The notes beneath the pieces are model-generated. The model was not told the DNA's origin and made no database searches. It saw only the letters and a list, made by a program, of their open reading frames with translations. A stretch of DNA of 57,544 bases from Porphyromonadaceae bacterium COT-184 OH4590. GTDB taxonomy: Bacteria; Bacteroidota; Bacteroidia; Bacteroidales; Paludibacteraceae. The DNA is taken from positions 197,407-254,950 of the forward strand of contig JRAN01000012.1 in assembly GCA_000768855.1 (NCBI GenBank), written 5' to 3'. The position numbers and the translations under genes were made by a program. Below, one piece after another: positions 17,329 through 26,079 of the stretch; position 1 is the first letter of the stretch; every line of letters begins with the position of its first letter.

Positions 17329-17377
17329 GTTATTTTCTGTTTTTTTTAATTAGATGAAGTTGTTTATAGTCAGCTTG

Positions 17378-18421
17378 TTAATCTTCAAAGTCACCACGCT
17401 CGAACGATATTTTGTAACCTATTGATGCCAATTGTTCGGCAAGCAGTTGCAGCCCCTCTGCTGATTCTGCTCCGAGTGCTGCTTTATTATTGTATAGCGA
17501 ATACTTTTTTCTGTCCGCTTGTGGAGATAGATTGGGCATTACCACATTGGCTCCGGCGAGTACTCCTCTTAGTCTACCGTCGGGGGCAAGTGTTGCCAAT
17601 GCCGTTGTCGAAGGTATCAGGGCTTTCGGGTGCATTAGGCGGAATATTGAGAGCAACATCAATGTAAGTTCCATTTTGCCCGGAGGGTATTGAGCAAAAG
17701 GGGTGTCGCAATGAGGCAAAAAGGGACCGATACCTATCATCTGAGGTTGCAGTTTTTCTATAAAACGAATATCCTCAACCAGATTGTCGATAGTCTGAAA
17801 AGGCGAACCTACCATTATACCCGTACCTGTCTGAAAACCAATCTCTTTGAGTATTCTAAGGCATTCAAGTCGATTGCTGTGCGACATTGTCGCAGGGTGT
17901 AGCCTTTGGTAATGTTCCTCGTTGCTTGTCTCGTGGCGTAACAGGTAGCGGTTGGCTCCGGCATCGTAGAGTTGTTGATAAACCTCTGCAGACTTCTCTC
18001 CAAGCGATAGAGTAATGGCGCAGCCGGAAAACTCCTGTCGTATTTGTCTGACGGTGTCCACCAAATTATTATCGTTTATGGCTGTCGTCTCTTCGCCACC
18101 CTGTAACACAAAGGTACGAAAACCGAGAGCATAACCCTCACGACAACATTCGATTATACTCGCTGTCGTGAGTCTGTAACGCTCCACATTGCGGTTGCTT
18201 TTGCGAATACCACAATATAGACAATCGTTTTTACAGCAGTTGCTTATCTCTATCAATCCGCGTATGTAAATCTTGTTGCCGAATTGGTGTTGGCTTACTT
18301 CGCGTGCCTGTTGGTTGATTTCGTCGAGTAGTTGTCTGTTGTGGCTATTGTCTAAAAGAAAAGAGAACTCTTCTTGGAGAAGAGTTCTTTCATTTCTTAA
18401 CTTAGTAATCAAGCTGTTCAT
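17378..18421 (-). CDS. hydE: [FeFe]-hydrogenase maturase HydE (radical SAM)
   Basis: HydE is the radical SAM enzyme that helps form the bridging dithiolate and organometallic part of the H-cluster. The motif CCKNDCLYC (CxxxCxxC) sits near residue 63 after IRGLIEIS, and the TIM-barrel segments (FVLQGGEET, LSLGEKSAEVYQQLYDAGAN, GIGPFLPHCDTP) match the family. 347 residues is full length. Its ATG lies inside the 3' end of the hydrogenase gene (20 bp overlap), which implies translational coupling. Confidence 0.96.
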   Translation of the reverse strand: MNSLITKLRNERTLLQEEFSFLLDNSHNRQLLDEINQQAREVSQHQFGNKIYIRGLIEISNCCKNDCLYCGIRKSNRNVERYRLTTASIIECCREGYALGFRTFVLQGGEETTAINDNNLVDTVRQIRQEFSGCAITLSLGEKSAEVYQQLYDAGANRYLLRHETSNEEHYQRLHPATMSHSNRLECLRILKEIGFQTGTGIMVGSPFQTIDNLVEDIRFIEKLQPQMIGIGPFLPHCDTPFAQYPPGKMELTLMLLSIFRLMHPKALIPSTTALATLAPDGRLRGVLAGANVVMPNLSPQADRKKYSLYNNKAALGAESAEGLQLLAEQLASIGYKISFERGDFED

Positions 18422-19871
18422 AAGTCAAAGTCTGTTTTAGCAACTCCTTGTCTAACTGTCGGCGACCCGAAGTGCTGTCGTTATAGGTACAAGGTCCTGT
18501 TATACATCCTCCTGCACATGCCATCACTTCGATAAAGTTGCCATTCGCCTTGCCCGACTTGGCACAAGCTCTTAGCAGCCCTATATTCTTTTTGTTAATA
18601 TCCGCCACGTGTATATCCTGCACTTTGGAACTATCGGCTTTCAGATACGATTTTACGGCACCTGCCACGCCACCGGAATATGCAAAAGCGTGTGCCTCGC
18701 GAACCGACACAGTCTCTACGCGGTATTCGGGGGCTTGCTCAAGACTTATGCCGAAGCCTGCAAATATTGACCCCATCTCCTCGAATGTTATAATCATATC
18801 GACAGCCTCGTCTTTTTGTACTTCTCTTCGCTTTGCAACGCAAGGCCCGATAAACACTATTTTGGCATCGGGATGTTTCTTTTTTGCAATGCGGGCTGCA
18901 TAGTACATAGGCGACCCCGTATGCGATACATATGGTTTTATATTGGGAATGTGTTTTTCGGTAAGTTCGATATACGAAGGGCAGCAAGATGTGGTCATAA
19001 ACGATTGACCCTCATCGAGCTTTTCGATGAGTTCGTGGGCTTCGTTGCTGATAGTCATCATAGCACCTTCGGCTACCTCTATCACGTCTGCAAAACCAAT
19101 CTCTTTGCAAGCTCCATAAACCTGCTCTATTGTGGTTTTGAACTGTCCAAGTATTGAGGGAGCAATAATAGCAACGGTCTTTTCTCCTCTACGGATACCT
19201 TCGAGTATATCAAACACCTGCGATATTTCGAATATAGCACCGAAGGGACAGGCATTGATGCACTTGCCGCAGTATATACATTTGCTCTCGTCTATATGCT
19301 CTATGCCATATTCGTCTTTACTGATAGCCTTTACAGGACATGCTTCCTCACAAGGAACGGGTATGTAAACGATAGCATGGTATGGACAACTCTGATGGCA
19401 TATACCACAACTTATACATGTGTCGTGGTCGATCATTGCTTGTCCGTTTTTCTGAAAATGGACGGCATTCTTTGGGCAGTTGGTCGAACAACTACGAGCA
19501 ACACAACCCTTACATAGGTTGGTAACTTCATAGTTGATACTTACACAGGCAGAACAAGCATCATCGATAACACACAGGATATTCTCTTTGGTAATCTTCC
19601 TGCGGTCGAGGGCTTGACGAGCATATTGCGAGAGAGTGGTCAGTTCATCGTGTTCGTCAGACATATCCAGCCCAAGCAGAGGCAACGACTTGTATTTCCA
19701 CACAGCTCTCTCTTTGTGAATACAGCAACGTCCCATGTGTTTGGATTTTTTCGGCGTAAGTTCGATAGGGAGTCTGTCTATTTTCTCTACGAGCTGTCCC
19801 TCTTTCCAAAGTTTTACCAGATCTGCCAGCAATTTGTGGCGAACAATCATAACATTGTTAGTAAATGCCAT
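18402..19871 (-). CDS. hydA: Monomeric [FeFe] hydrogenase, group-B-like
   Basis: This 489-residue enzyme reduces protons with ferredoxin electrons or the reverse. The N-terminal third binds several [4Fe-4S] clusters: CTSCGIC-type motifs at CISCGICHQSCP and CIYCGKCINACP, plus an upstream Cys-rich segment (CSACVS, CKGCVARSCSTNCP). The H-cluster motifs are present: L1 TSCCPSY, L2 IGPCVAKRREV, L3 EVMACAGGCITGPC. The L3 ending GPC and Tyr in L1 point to group B rather than group A. No signal peptide, so cytoplasmic. It is first in the minus-strand order hydA-hydE. The group call is an inference from motifs. Confidence 0.93.
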   Translation of the reverse strand: MAFTNNVMIVRHKLLADLVKLWKEGQLVEKIDRLPIELTPKKSKHMGRCCIHKERAVWKYKSLPLLGLDMSDEHDELTTLSQYARQALDRRKITKENILCVIDDACSACVSINYEVTNLCKGCVARSCSTNCPKNAVHFQKNGQAMIDHDTCISCGICHQSCPYHAIVYIPVPCEEACPVKAISKDEYGIEHIDESKCIYCGKCINACPFGAIFEISQVFDILEGIRRGEKTVAIIAPSILGQFKTTIEQVYGACKEIGFADVIEVAEGAMMTISNEAHELIEKLDEGQSFMTTSCCPSYIELTEKHIPNIKPYVSHTGSPMYYAARIAKKKHPDAKIVFIGPCVAKRREVQKDEAVDMIITFEEMGSIFAGFGISLEQAPEYRVETVSVREAHAFAYSGGVAGAVKSYLKADSSKVQDIHVADINKKNIGLLRACAKSGKANGNFIEVMACAGGCITGPCTYNDSTSGRRQLDKELLKQTLTYEQLDY

Positions 19872-19903
19872 AGCGAGTAATTTTTTTTGTTTTATTTAGT
19901 GAA

Positions 19904-20602
19904 TTATTTTAAATAGTATCTTCTGTAAAGTCTTTCGGTATGATATATTATATCGGTCTTTGAGTCTTTGTCTGTCCAATTTTTGATTGGGGTCATATAG
20001 GTCGCTCCATATAGGCTTGTAAGCCAATTTTTTATATTGTCAGGCATAAAAAACTTGTGCCCCAAAAATTCCTGTTCGGAAAAAGTAGTCGCCGGACATC
20101 TCCACAACACCGAAGGGAAGCCGTCTGTACGATTTGCCTCTTTCCACTCTTTATACTCATGGCGACGCGCTCCATAACAATAAACATCGCCATTATCTTT
20201 TTCGAAATAGTAAAAAATATCTATCTGTACCCCTTTATACTCATATTGGTCTTCGGTAATAATGCCTGTTTGCTTAACGTAAAATTGACGTTTGTGCCTA
20301 AAACCGAATTTTTCCATTATCTCATCAAGATTGTCGGGGCGTTGGTTTGCAAAAACACCCACATCCAAATCGCAATCGTGATCAATAAAATTCTTCTCTC
20401 TGTAAGCCCCAAGCAATGTGCCAAAGCATAGAAACATTTTTACATTGATGAGACGAAAAGCCTTATCTGCCTGTATCAAAGTTTCTAATCCATATTTATG
20501 AAACGATTTGGACTTTTTTCGGGCAGAGTATGCAGTGTTTATCTCAACGAGTTGCTTATATATACCCAATTTTAATGCTATTTTTACCAATAAATCCCTC
20601 AT
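19904..20602 (-). CDS. LicD-family nucleotidyltransferase-fold protein
   Basis: This 232-residue protein shows the LicD core: FGTLLGAYREKNFIDHDCDL, then DVGVF, with the paired acidic residues of the nucleotidyltransferase fold, and VQIDIFYYF further on. LicD relatives transfer phosphocholine or other phospho-groups onto surface glycans. The substrate here is unknown. It stands alone, 32 bp upstream (in minus-strand terms downstream is hydA) of the hydrogenase gene on the same strand, so read-through into hydA is possible. No other glycan gene is nearby. Confidence 0.8.
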   Translation of the reverse strand: MRDLLVKIALKLGIYKQLVEINTAYSARKKSKSFHKYGLETLIQADKAFRLINVKMFLCFGTLLGAYREKNFIDHDCDLDVGVFANQRPDNLDEIMEKFGFRHKRQFYVKQTGIITEDQYEYKGVQIDIFYYFEKDNGDVYCYGARRHEYKEWKEANRTDGFPSVLWRCPATTFSEQEFLGHKFFMPDNIKNWLTSLYGATYMTPIKNWTDKDSKTDIIYHTERLYRRYYLK

Positions 20603-20891
20603 AAAATTGTACTACAAAGAATATGATTAAGCCTCTTGAAAAATTTCGCAAAAGTACAAATAATTTCTGATATTCGCAATGGAAGAAATATAAGATTAAT
20701 AAGGGAAAGAAACAGAGTGTTTTACGTTATAAATCGAGTATTACTTGTTATATCTCAAAATTTATTAAATACCTCTGCCAAGATTTGGCATTGTTATATG
20801 GTCCTTATGGTTTTTCGAATAATAAACAGATTTTTTGTGTGAAATCGTCTAATTATAGGGAGTAACTTATTAATTAAATAAAATAACTTCT
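20603..20891. other. Intergenic, no gene seen
   Basis: AT-rich region between the LicD-like gene and the T9SS relic. A 68-codon frame here has no recognisable content. I see no RNA gene or transposon end. Confidence 0.4.
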
Positions 20892-21332
20892 TTGAATATA
20901 GAAAGCTCTATTGTAACGGCAACAGGAACTTCGGGCTATATATTCGATATATCAAAATTTACTCTTATAAACAGCGTTATCTGGGAACCGGTAGAAGTAA
21001 TTTTTAACAACAGATGTATAGAGAAAGATGGAGTAAAGGTAACCGAACCGATAATAATAACACCAAAAGGAGAAGGTATGAATACCACTATAGCAGAAAT
21101 AGGTATAAATGTGTATGCAGATAATAGTGTGTTACATATAAATACCAACAAATATATAAGCGACACTTTGGTAGTATATAACATTTCCGGTCAGGTTGTT
21201 CATACTGTTAATTTGTCTGTGAGCAAAGCACAGATAGATACCCCTAAAGGCATATATTATTATAATAGGCACAGGATAGGCTACGTAAAAAATAATAGTA
21301 CAATAAGCAAAGGAGTTCGGGATAACTTTTAG
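20892..21332 (+). pseudogene. Remnant of a T9SS-secreted protein (C-terminal sorting domain, frameshifted)
   Basis: The frame has no proper start (it opens at TTG) and no signal peptide. Its last third has the T9SS tail pattern: INVYADNSVLHINTNKY, LVVYNISGQVVHTVNL, DTPKGIY. After GIY the frame goes wrong. One base over, the DNA reads IIGTG-stop-AT-stop-KIIVQ-stop, the expected end of a type-A sorting domain. The frameshift, two in-frame stops and missing 5' end mark it as a decaying tail of a lost surface protein. Confidence 0.75.
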
Positions 21333-21458
21333 TAAAGAGTCATCTTGCATAATTTCATATGCTTAATACTAAACTCGATTATTCTGTAAATGCGGAGTAA
21401 TTGAGTTTAGTGTTTAAGCGGTGTTATGATTTGCTCTAATGCGTGATATTTGCTGTCG

Positions 21459-21490
21459 TTTGCGTAAATCAAAATTTATTTCTAATTTTG
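21459..21490 (+). promoter_or_regulatory. Consensus promoter of the phosphatase gene
   Basis: TTTG (21459-21462), a 20-nt spacer and TAATTTTG (21483-21490), matching the Bacteroidetes -33/-7 pattern, 87 bp before the ATG. Confidence 0.6.
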
Positions 21491-21576
21491 CCCCGATTTT
21501 TATTTGTAAAAAACAGATAGAGATAAGATTAAACTTTAAAAAATTAATTATTGAGGCAACAAATTAACTGTTTATT

Positions 21577-23220
21577 ATGCAGAGATGTAGATTCTTGACA
21601 CACAATATTATCTTAGTGTTGTTTTTGATATTTTCGTTCGAAACTTATTCCCAAGACCGTCCAAAACTGGTAGTTGGTATTGTTGTTGACCAGATGCGTT
21701 GGGATTTTTTGTACCGCTATTACGAACGTTATTCGGATAATGGATTTAAGCGATTGATGAAAGACGGCTTCAACTGCCAAAATACGATGATTAACTACAT
21801 CCCTACTTATACAGCTATCGGACATGCGTCTATTTATACCGGTTCGGTGCCGAGTATTCATGGTATTGCAGGTAATAGTTTCATAGTACAAAAGACAGGG
21901 CAATCCGTTGTAGCCACAATAGACGACAGCGTGCGACCTGTAGGTACGGATAATATCAAAGCGGGGCAAGTATCTCCCAAAAATCTGCAATCGACTACTA
22001 TTACCGACGAGTTGAAATTTGCTACGAATTTTAGGTCTAAGGTGGTGGGTATTTCGCTCAAAGACAGAGGTAGTGTTTTCCCTGCCGGTCATTGTGCCGA
22101 TGCGGCATTTTGGCTTGACGAAAATACAGGCAATTGGATTACTTCGTCCTGGTATATGGATGCTTTACCCGGTTGGGTTGATAGATACAACAAATCGGGA
22201 GAGATACAAAAATATATCAAAAAAACTTGGAATACTCTATATCCCATACATACCTATACTCAAAGTAATGCGGAAGACAATGATTATGAAGCATCTTATT
22301 CGGATAAGGCATCTATAAAGTTTCCTATCAACTACCAGAAAATTTTTGATGGCAAAGAGTACAATTATGGTTTGTTGAAAGATTCGCCTTGGGGCAATAC
22401 AATCACTTGCGATTTTGCTAAGTTGGCTATTCGCAACTATAATCTTGGTAATGACCATATAACCGATTTTTTGACGGTAAGTTTTTCGGCTACGGACTAT
22501 GTGGGGCATCGCTATTCGCCCAATTCCATAAAAACAGAGGATATATACCTTCGTCTCGATACCGAAATAGCTTCGCTTATAGATTTTGTAGAGAGTTATG
22601 TGGGTAAAGACCAATATCTGATATTTCTTACAGCCGACCACGGAGTAGCTCATAATGTCCGTTTTCTCGCAGATAATAAAATAGATGCAGCTACTTGGGA
22701 TTATAGAGGTGTGTGTGATAGTTTAAATATGTATTTGGACAAAATATATGGTAAAAAAGATATAGTTATCTCTTTGGACAACTATCAGGTTAATTTCAAT
22801 TATTCTGTAATAAAAAACGACACCGAAAAGGGAAAAATCATAAAATCGTGTATCGAATTTTTTGAGGGTATGCCGAGTGTGGCTTATGCAGTAGATAATT
22901 CAAAGGCAAGCCAAGCGTCTATACCTAATGTAGTCAAAGAGAGTATAATAAATGGATATAACAGAGAACGTTCGGGTGAGATACAGATAATACTAAAACC
23001 TCATTATTACAGTCGTTCATCTTGGCGAGGCTCTACACACGGGTCTTGGAATCCTTACGATTCGCACATTCCGCTTATCTTTTATGGCAAAGGTATTCCG
23101 CGTGGAGAGTCTATGCGTCAGGTGTATATCACTGATATAGCTCCTACTATAGCAGCTCTCATCAAGGTACAGATGCCGAGTGGCACTATTGGCAAACCTA
23201 TCGAAGAATTATTTAAATAA
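21577..23220 (+). CDS. Alkaline phosphatase/phosphodiesterase, PafA-like
   Basis: This 547-residue protein has a signal peptide (IILVLFLIFSFETYSQ) and belongs to the alkaline phosphatase superfamily. The first metal Asp is in VVGIVVDQMRWDF. The nucleophile Thr is in YIPTYTAIGHASIYTGSVPS. Later metal ligands are in SFSATDYVGHRYSP and LTADHGVAHN, and the final His in STHGSWNPYDSHIPLIFYG. This pattern fits the PafA group of periplasmic phosphomonoesterases, which release phosphate from many organic esters. It starts a plus-strand run continuing with the thioesterase (11 bp gap) and lgt. Confidence 0.9.
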   Translation: MQRCRFLTHNIILVLFLIFSFETYSQDRPKLVVGIVVDQMRWDFLYRYYERYSDNGFKRLMKDGFNCQNTMINYIPTYTAIGHASIYTGSVPSIHGIAGNSFIVQKTGQSVVATIDDSVRPVGTDNIKAGQVSPKNLQSTTITDELKFATNFRSKVVGISLKDRGSVFPAGHCADAAFWLDENTGNWITSSWYMDALPGWVDRYNKSGEIQKYIKKTWNTLYPIHTYTQSNAEDNDYEASYSDKASIKFPINYQKIFDGKEYNYGLLKDSPWGNTITCDFAKLAIRNYNLGNDHITDFLTVSFSATDYVGHRYSPNSIKTEDIYLRLDTEIASLIDFVESYVGKDQYLIFLTADHGVAHNVRFLADNKIDAATWDYRGVCDSLNMYLDKIYGKKDIVISLDNYQVNFNYSVIKNDTEKGKIIKSCIEFFEGMPSVAYAVDNSKASQASIPNVVKESIINGYNRERSGEIQIILKPHYYSRSSWRGSTHGSWNPYDSHIPLIFYGKGIPRGESMRQVYITDIAPTIAALIKVQMPSGTIGKPIEELFK

Positions 23221-23231
23221 AGAAGTTAACA

Positions 23232-23654
23232 ATGGAGAATATTTATAATCATAAAGTGCCTGTACAACTGCGTTTTAACGATACAGATGCTTTGGGGCAT
23301 ATCAACAATTCTGTCTATTTTTCGTTTTATGATTTGGGCAAAACAGAGTATTTCAAGGCTGTAAGAGGCAAACATATTGATACAAAGGATATTGATATAG
23401 TAGTGGTTCATGCAGAGGTAGATTTTTTGTCGCCCGTTTTTTTATCTGACGAAATAGAGGTACAGACTGCAGTTTCGTCTATCGGCAATAAAAGTTTTAC
23501 ACTAATGCAGCGTATAGTAGATACCAAATCGGATAGTATAAGGTGTATCTGCAAAACCATTATGGTTGGGTTTGACCAATCGGCTCAAATATCTAAACCG
23601 ATTTCAGAAGATTGGAGAAAGGCTATCTCTCTATTCGAGGGCAGAGAGTTTTAG
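23232..23654 (+). CDS. Acyl-CoA thioesterase, 4HBT/hotdog fold
   Basis: This 140-residue hotdog-fold protein has the 4-hydroxybenzoyl-CoA-thioesterase-type active-site region RFNDTDALGHINNSVYFSFY at about residues 14-33, with the catalytic Asp in NDTDALGH. It should hydrolyse acyl-CoA thioesters in the cytoplasm. Chain preference is unknown. It is packed between pafA-like (11 bp) and lgt (6 bp), so the three are probably one operon. Confidence 0.92.
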   Translation: MENIYNHKVPVQLRFNDTDALGHINNSVYFSFYDLGKTEYFKAVRGKHIDTKDIDIVVVHAEVDFLSPVFLSDEIEVQTAVSSIGNKSFTLMQRIVDTKSDSIRCICKTIMVGFDQSAQISKPISEDWRKAISLFEGREF

Positions 23655-23660
23655 CGATTA

Positions 23661-24482
23661 ATGACTGACAATATATTGTACATCGTTTGGCGTGTGTCTC
23701 CCGATTTGCAGTTGGGTTCACTTTCGATACATCTCTACGGATTGTTTTTTGCTCTTGGCTTACTTATGGGTGGCATAGTCGTTATTCGGCTTATGAGTGG
23801 ATACCAAACATCGCAAAGTTATCTTTTTTATGCTTTTGTTGGTATAATAGTAGGAGCAAGGCTTTTTCATTGTCTCTTTTACGACCCCTACTACTATTGC
23901 GTTAATTGGATAGAGATTTTTTTGCCTGTTAAGAAGATAGACGAAACGATTGTTTTTAGTGGTTTTTGGGGCTTTGCCTCGCACGGTGGGGTAGTGGGGC
24001 TGATGATAGCTTTACTGATTTTTGCCAAACGTAATGGTGTAGCATATCTTAGTATTTGTGATGTATTTGCCATAGCTACGCCGCTTACAGGAGCATTTAT
24101 CCGTTTGGGCAACCTTATGAATTCGGAGATATTAGGCAAAGCGACCAATATACCCTTAGCATTTATTTTTACAAATGTAGATAACATACCGCGTCATCCG
24201 GCAGCTTTGTATGAGGCATTATGGTACTTTGTGCTATTCGGTGTTTTGTGGTTGGTTTATAAAAAAAATGGTTTTACAAAATACGAGAAGGGTTTTTATA
24301 TGGGTGTTGCATTTGTAGGAGTGGCTTCGTTTCGTTTTTTTATAGAGTTTTTAAAAGAGAATCAAGAAAATTTTCTCAACACATTACCGCTTAATATGGG
24401 GCAAATGCTTAGTATCCCTTTTATTGTGGCTGGTATCGTGTTGATATTAAGATGTTATCGAAAAAATCTCGATAGTGTTTGA
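23661..24482 (+). CDS. lgt: Prolipoprotein diacylglyceryl transferase
   Basis: Lgt attaches diacylglycerol from phosphatidylglycerol to the lipobox cysteine of prolipoproteins in the inner membrane. The 273-residue polytopic protein has the family marks: SIHLYGLFFALGLLMGG near the start, GARLFHCLFY, GFWGFASHGGVVGL, and RLGNLMNSEILG, followed by PRHPAALYEALWYF. It would act on the lipoproteins encoded in this window (26080-27591, 40654-41724 and the four Omp28 proteins). Confidence 0.95.
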   Translation: MTDNILYIVWRVSPDLQLGSLSIHLYGLFFALGLLMGGIVVIRLMSGYQTSQSYLFYAFVGIIVGARLFHCLFYDPYYYCVNWIEIFLPVKKIDETIVFSGFWGFASHGGVVGLMIALLIFAKRNGVAYLSICDVFAIATPLTGAFIRLGNLMNSEILGKATNIPLAFIFTNVDNIPRHPAALYEALWYFVLFGVLWLVYKKNGFTKYEKGFYMGVAFVGVASFRFFIEFLKENQENFLNTLPLNMGQMLSIPFIVAGIVLILRCYRKNLDSV

Positions 24483-24649
24483 GACTTGGTTTATATCTAT
24501 AGGTATATGAATTTGTCGTTTGTGGTGCAATGTGATTTGTGTTTTTTTTATAGAAAATTAATCAAAGTATGGTAACAATAAAAACACAAAATAATTGTTA
24601 TGCCTACAAGTAAATCCGAACACATAATTCATCACTCAAAAATTTTGCC

Positions 24650-24657
24650 TATCTTTG
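24650..24657 (+). promoter_or_regulatory. Putative -7 box of the M24 peptidase gene
   Basis: TATCTTTG, 25 bp before the ATG at 24682. It overlaps the TTG at 24655 and so rules against that start. Confidence 0.5.
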
Positions 24658-24681
24658 CAAAAACAAAATAAATTAGTAGAT

Positions 24682-26073
24682 ATGATTAATGCAAATACTT
24701 TTATCGAAAGGCGTAATGCTTTGAGAGATTCTATGAAAAACAGTGGTGGTATCATCGTGTTTCCTGCCAATAATGAGGCACCAATGAACTATTCTTCAAA
24801 TGTTTATCGCTATCGTCAAGACAGTACTTTCCGCTACTTCTTCTCGAAGTGCAGAGACGGAGTTTTTGGAGTGGTTGATATTGACGGCGGAGTGGATATA
24901 CTCTTTGGTAACGACTTTACTATAGATGATATTATCTGGATGGGAGACCAGCCAACTATTGCTGCACTAGGCAAGGAGAGTGGTATTACCGACACTCGTA
25001 CTATAGCAGATTTTGAGACTTTTATAGCGACAGCTCTAAAACAGGGTCGCCGCATACACTATCTGCCTCCATATCGCCATGATGTGATTATTAACCTTGC
25101 CTCGCTTCTTGACAAACCTGTAGATATGGTCAATACCGGGGCTTCATTGGAACTTATAAAGGCAGTGGTAGAGCTTCGTTTGATTAAATCTGCTGACGAG
25201 GTAGTTGAACTTGACAAGGTTTGCGATGTTGGTGTGATGATGCATCAGGCTGTTATGAAAAATGCCAAGGCAGGTGTTACAGAGCAGTATTTGGCAGGGC
25301 TTGCCGAGGGTATCTCGCTCTCTTATGGTACGGGCAATTCGTTCCCAATAATATTGTCGCAAGATGGACAGACACTTCACAACCCATTCCATCATGGCAC
25401 ACTCACCGAAGGCAGAATACTGCTCGTGGATATGGGAGCTGAGTCCGAAAGCGGCTACTGCTCCGACTATACACGTGCTTTACCTGTGTCAGGCAAATTT
25501 ACTCCAAAGCAGAAAGAGATTTACGAAATAGTGCTTAAAGCCAATGTAGATAGTATTGCTATGGCAAGACCGAATATCAAATGGCAAGATGTCCATTTCT
25601 TCGCTTGCCGTACGTTGGCAGAGGGCTTGATTGCTGCCGGTTTGATGAAAGGTAATGCAGACGATGCTGTGCGTGTGGGGGCTACCTCGCTCTTTATGCC
25701 ACACGGATTGGGACACGCTTTGGGTATGGACGTTCACGATATGGAAGGATTAGGCGAAAACAACGTTGGTTACGATGATGTGGTGCAGCGTAGCACTATC
25801 TTCGGTCACCGCTCGCTCCGTTTTGGCAAATACACCAAAGTGGGACACGTGCTTACTGTTGAGCCGGGTATATACTTTATTCCAAACCTTATTGAGCAAT
25901 GGAAGGCAGAGGGCAGACACAAAGAATTTATCAACTATGATAAACTTGCGGAATACTACAATTTTGGCGGTATCCGTATCGAAGATGATATAGTGATAAC
26001 CAATGACGGTTGTCGTGTGCTTGGTAAACCGCTTCAAAAAGGGGTTGCAGAGCTCGAAAGTTTTATGAATTAA
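24682..26073 (+). CDS. Xaa-Pro aminopeptidase, M24 family
   Basis: This cytosolic metallopeptidase removes N-terminal residues that precede proline. The N-terminal AMP_N-type creatinase domain (about residues 5-140) is followed by the pita-bread catalytic domain. Metal ligands are visible in LLVDMGAESESGYCSDYTRA (two Asp), FMPHGLGHALGMDVHD (His), TVEPGIYF (Glu) and GGIRIEDDIVI (Glu). The length of 463 residues fits PepP-like enzymes. The start is set by the -7 box upstream. The beta-helix lipoprotein gene begins 6 bp after it, so the two are cotranscribed. Confidence 0.94.
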   Translation: MINANTFIERRNALRDSMKNSGGIIVFPANNEAPMNYSSNVYRYRQDSTFRYFFSKCRDGVFGVVDIDGGVDILFGNDFTIDDIIWMGDQPTIAALGKESGITDTRTIADFETFIATALKQGRRIHYLPPYRHDVIINLASLLDKPVDMVNTGASLELIKAVVELRLIKSADEVVELDKVCDVGVMMHQAVMKNAKAGVTEQYLAGLAEGISLSYGTGNSFPIILSQDGQTLHNPFHHGTLTEGRILLVDMGAESESGYCSDYTRALPVSGKFTPKQKEIYEIVLKANVDSIAMARPNIKWQDVHFFACRTLAEGLIAAGLMKGNADDAVRVGATSLFMPHGLGHALGMDVHDMEGLGENNVGYDDVVQRSTIFGHRSLRFGKYTKVGHVLTVEPGIYFIPNLIEQWKAEGRHKEFINYDKLAEYYNFGGIRIEDDIVITNDGCRVLGKPLQKGVAELESFMN

Positions 26074-26079
26074 GTTTTT

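Noticed and set aside
20636-20842. 68-codon plus-strand frame upstream of the T9SS relic
   Set aside because: No recognisable content, no ribosome-binding or promoter signal.
21613-22092. 159-codon minus-strand frame inside the phosphatase gene
   Set aside because: Fully overlaps a strongly supported plus-strand enzyme. The translation has no domain pattern.
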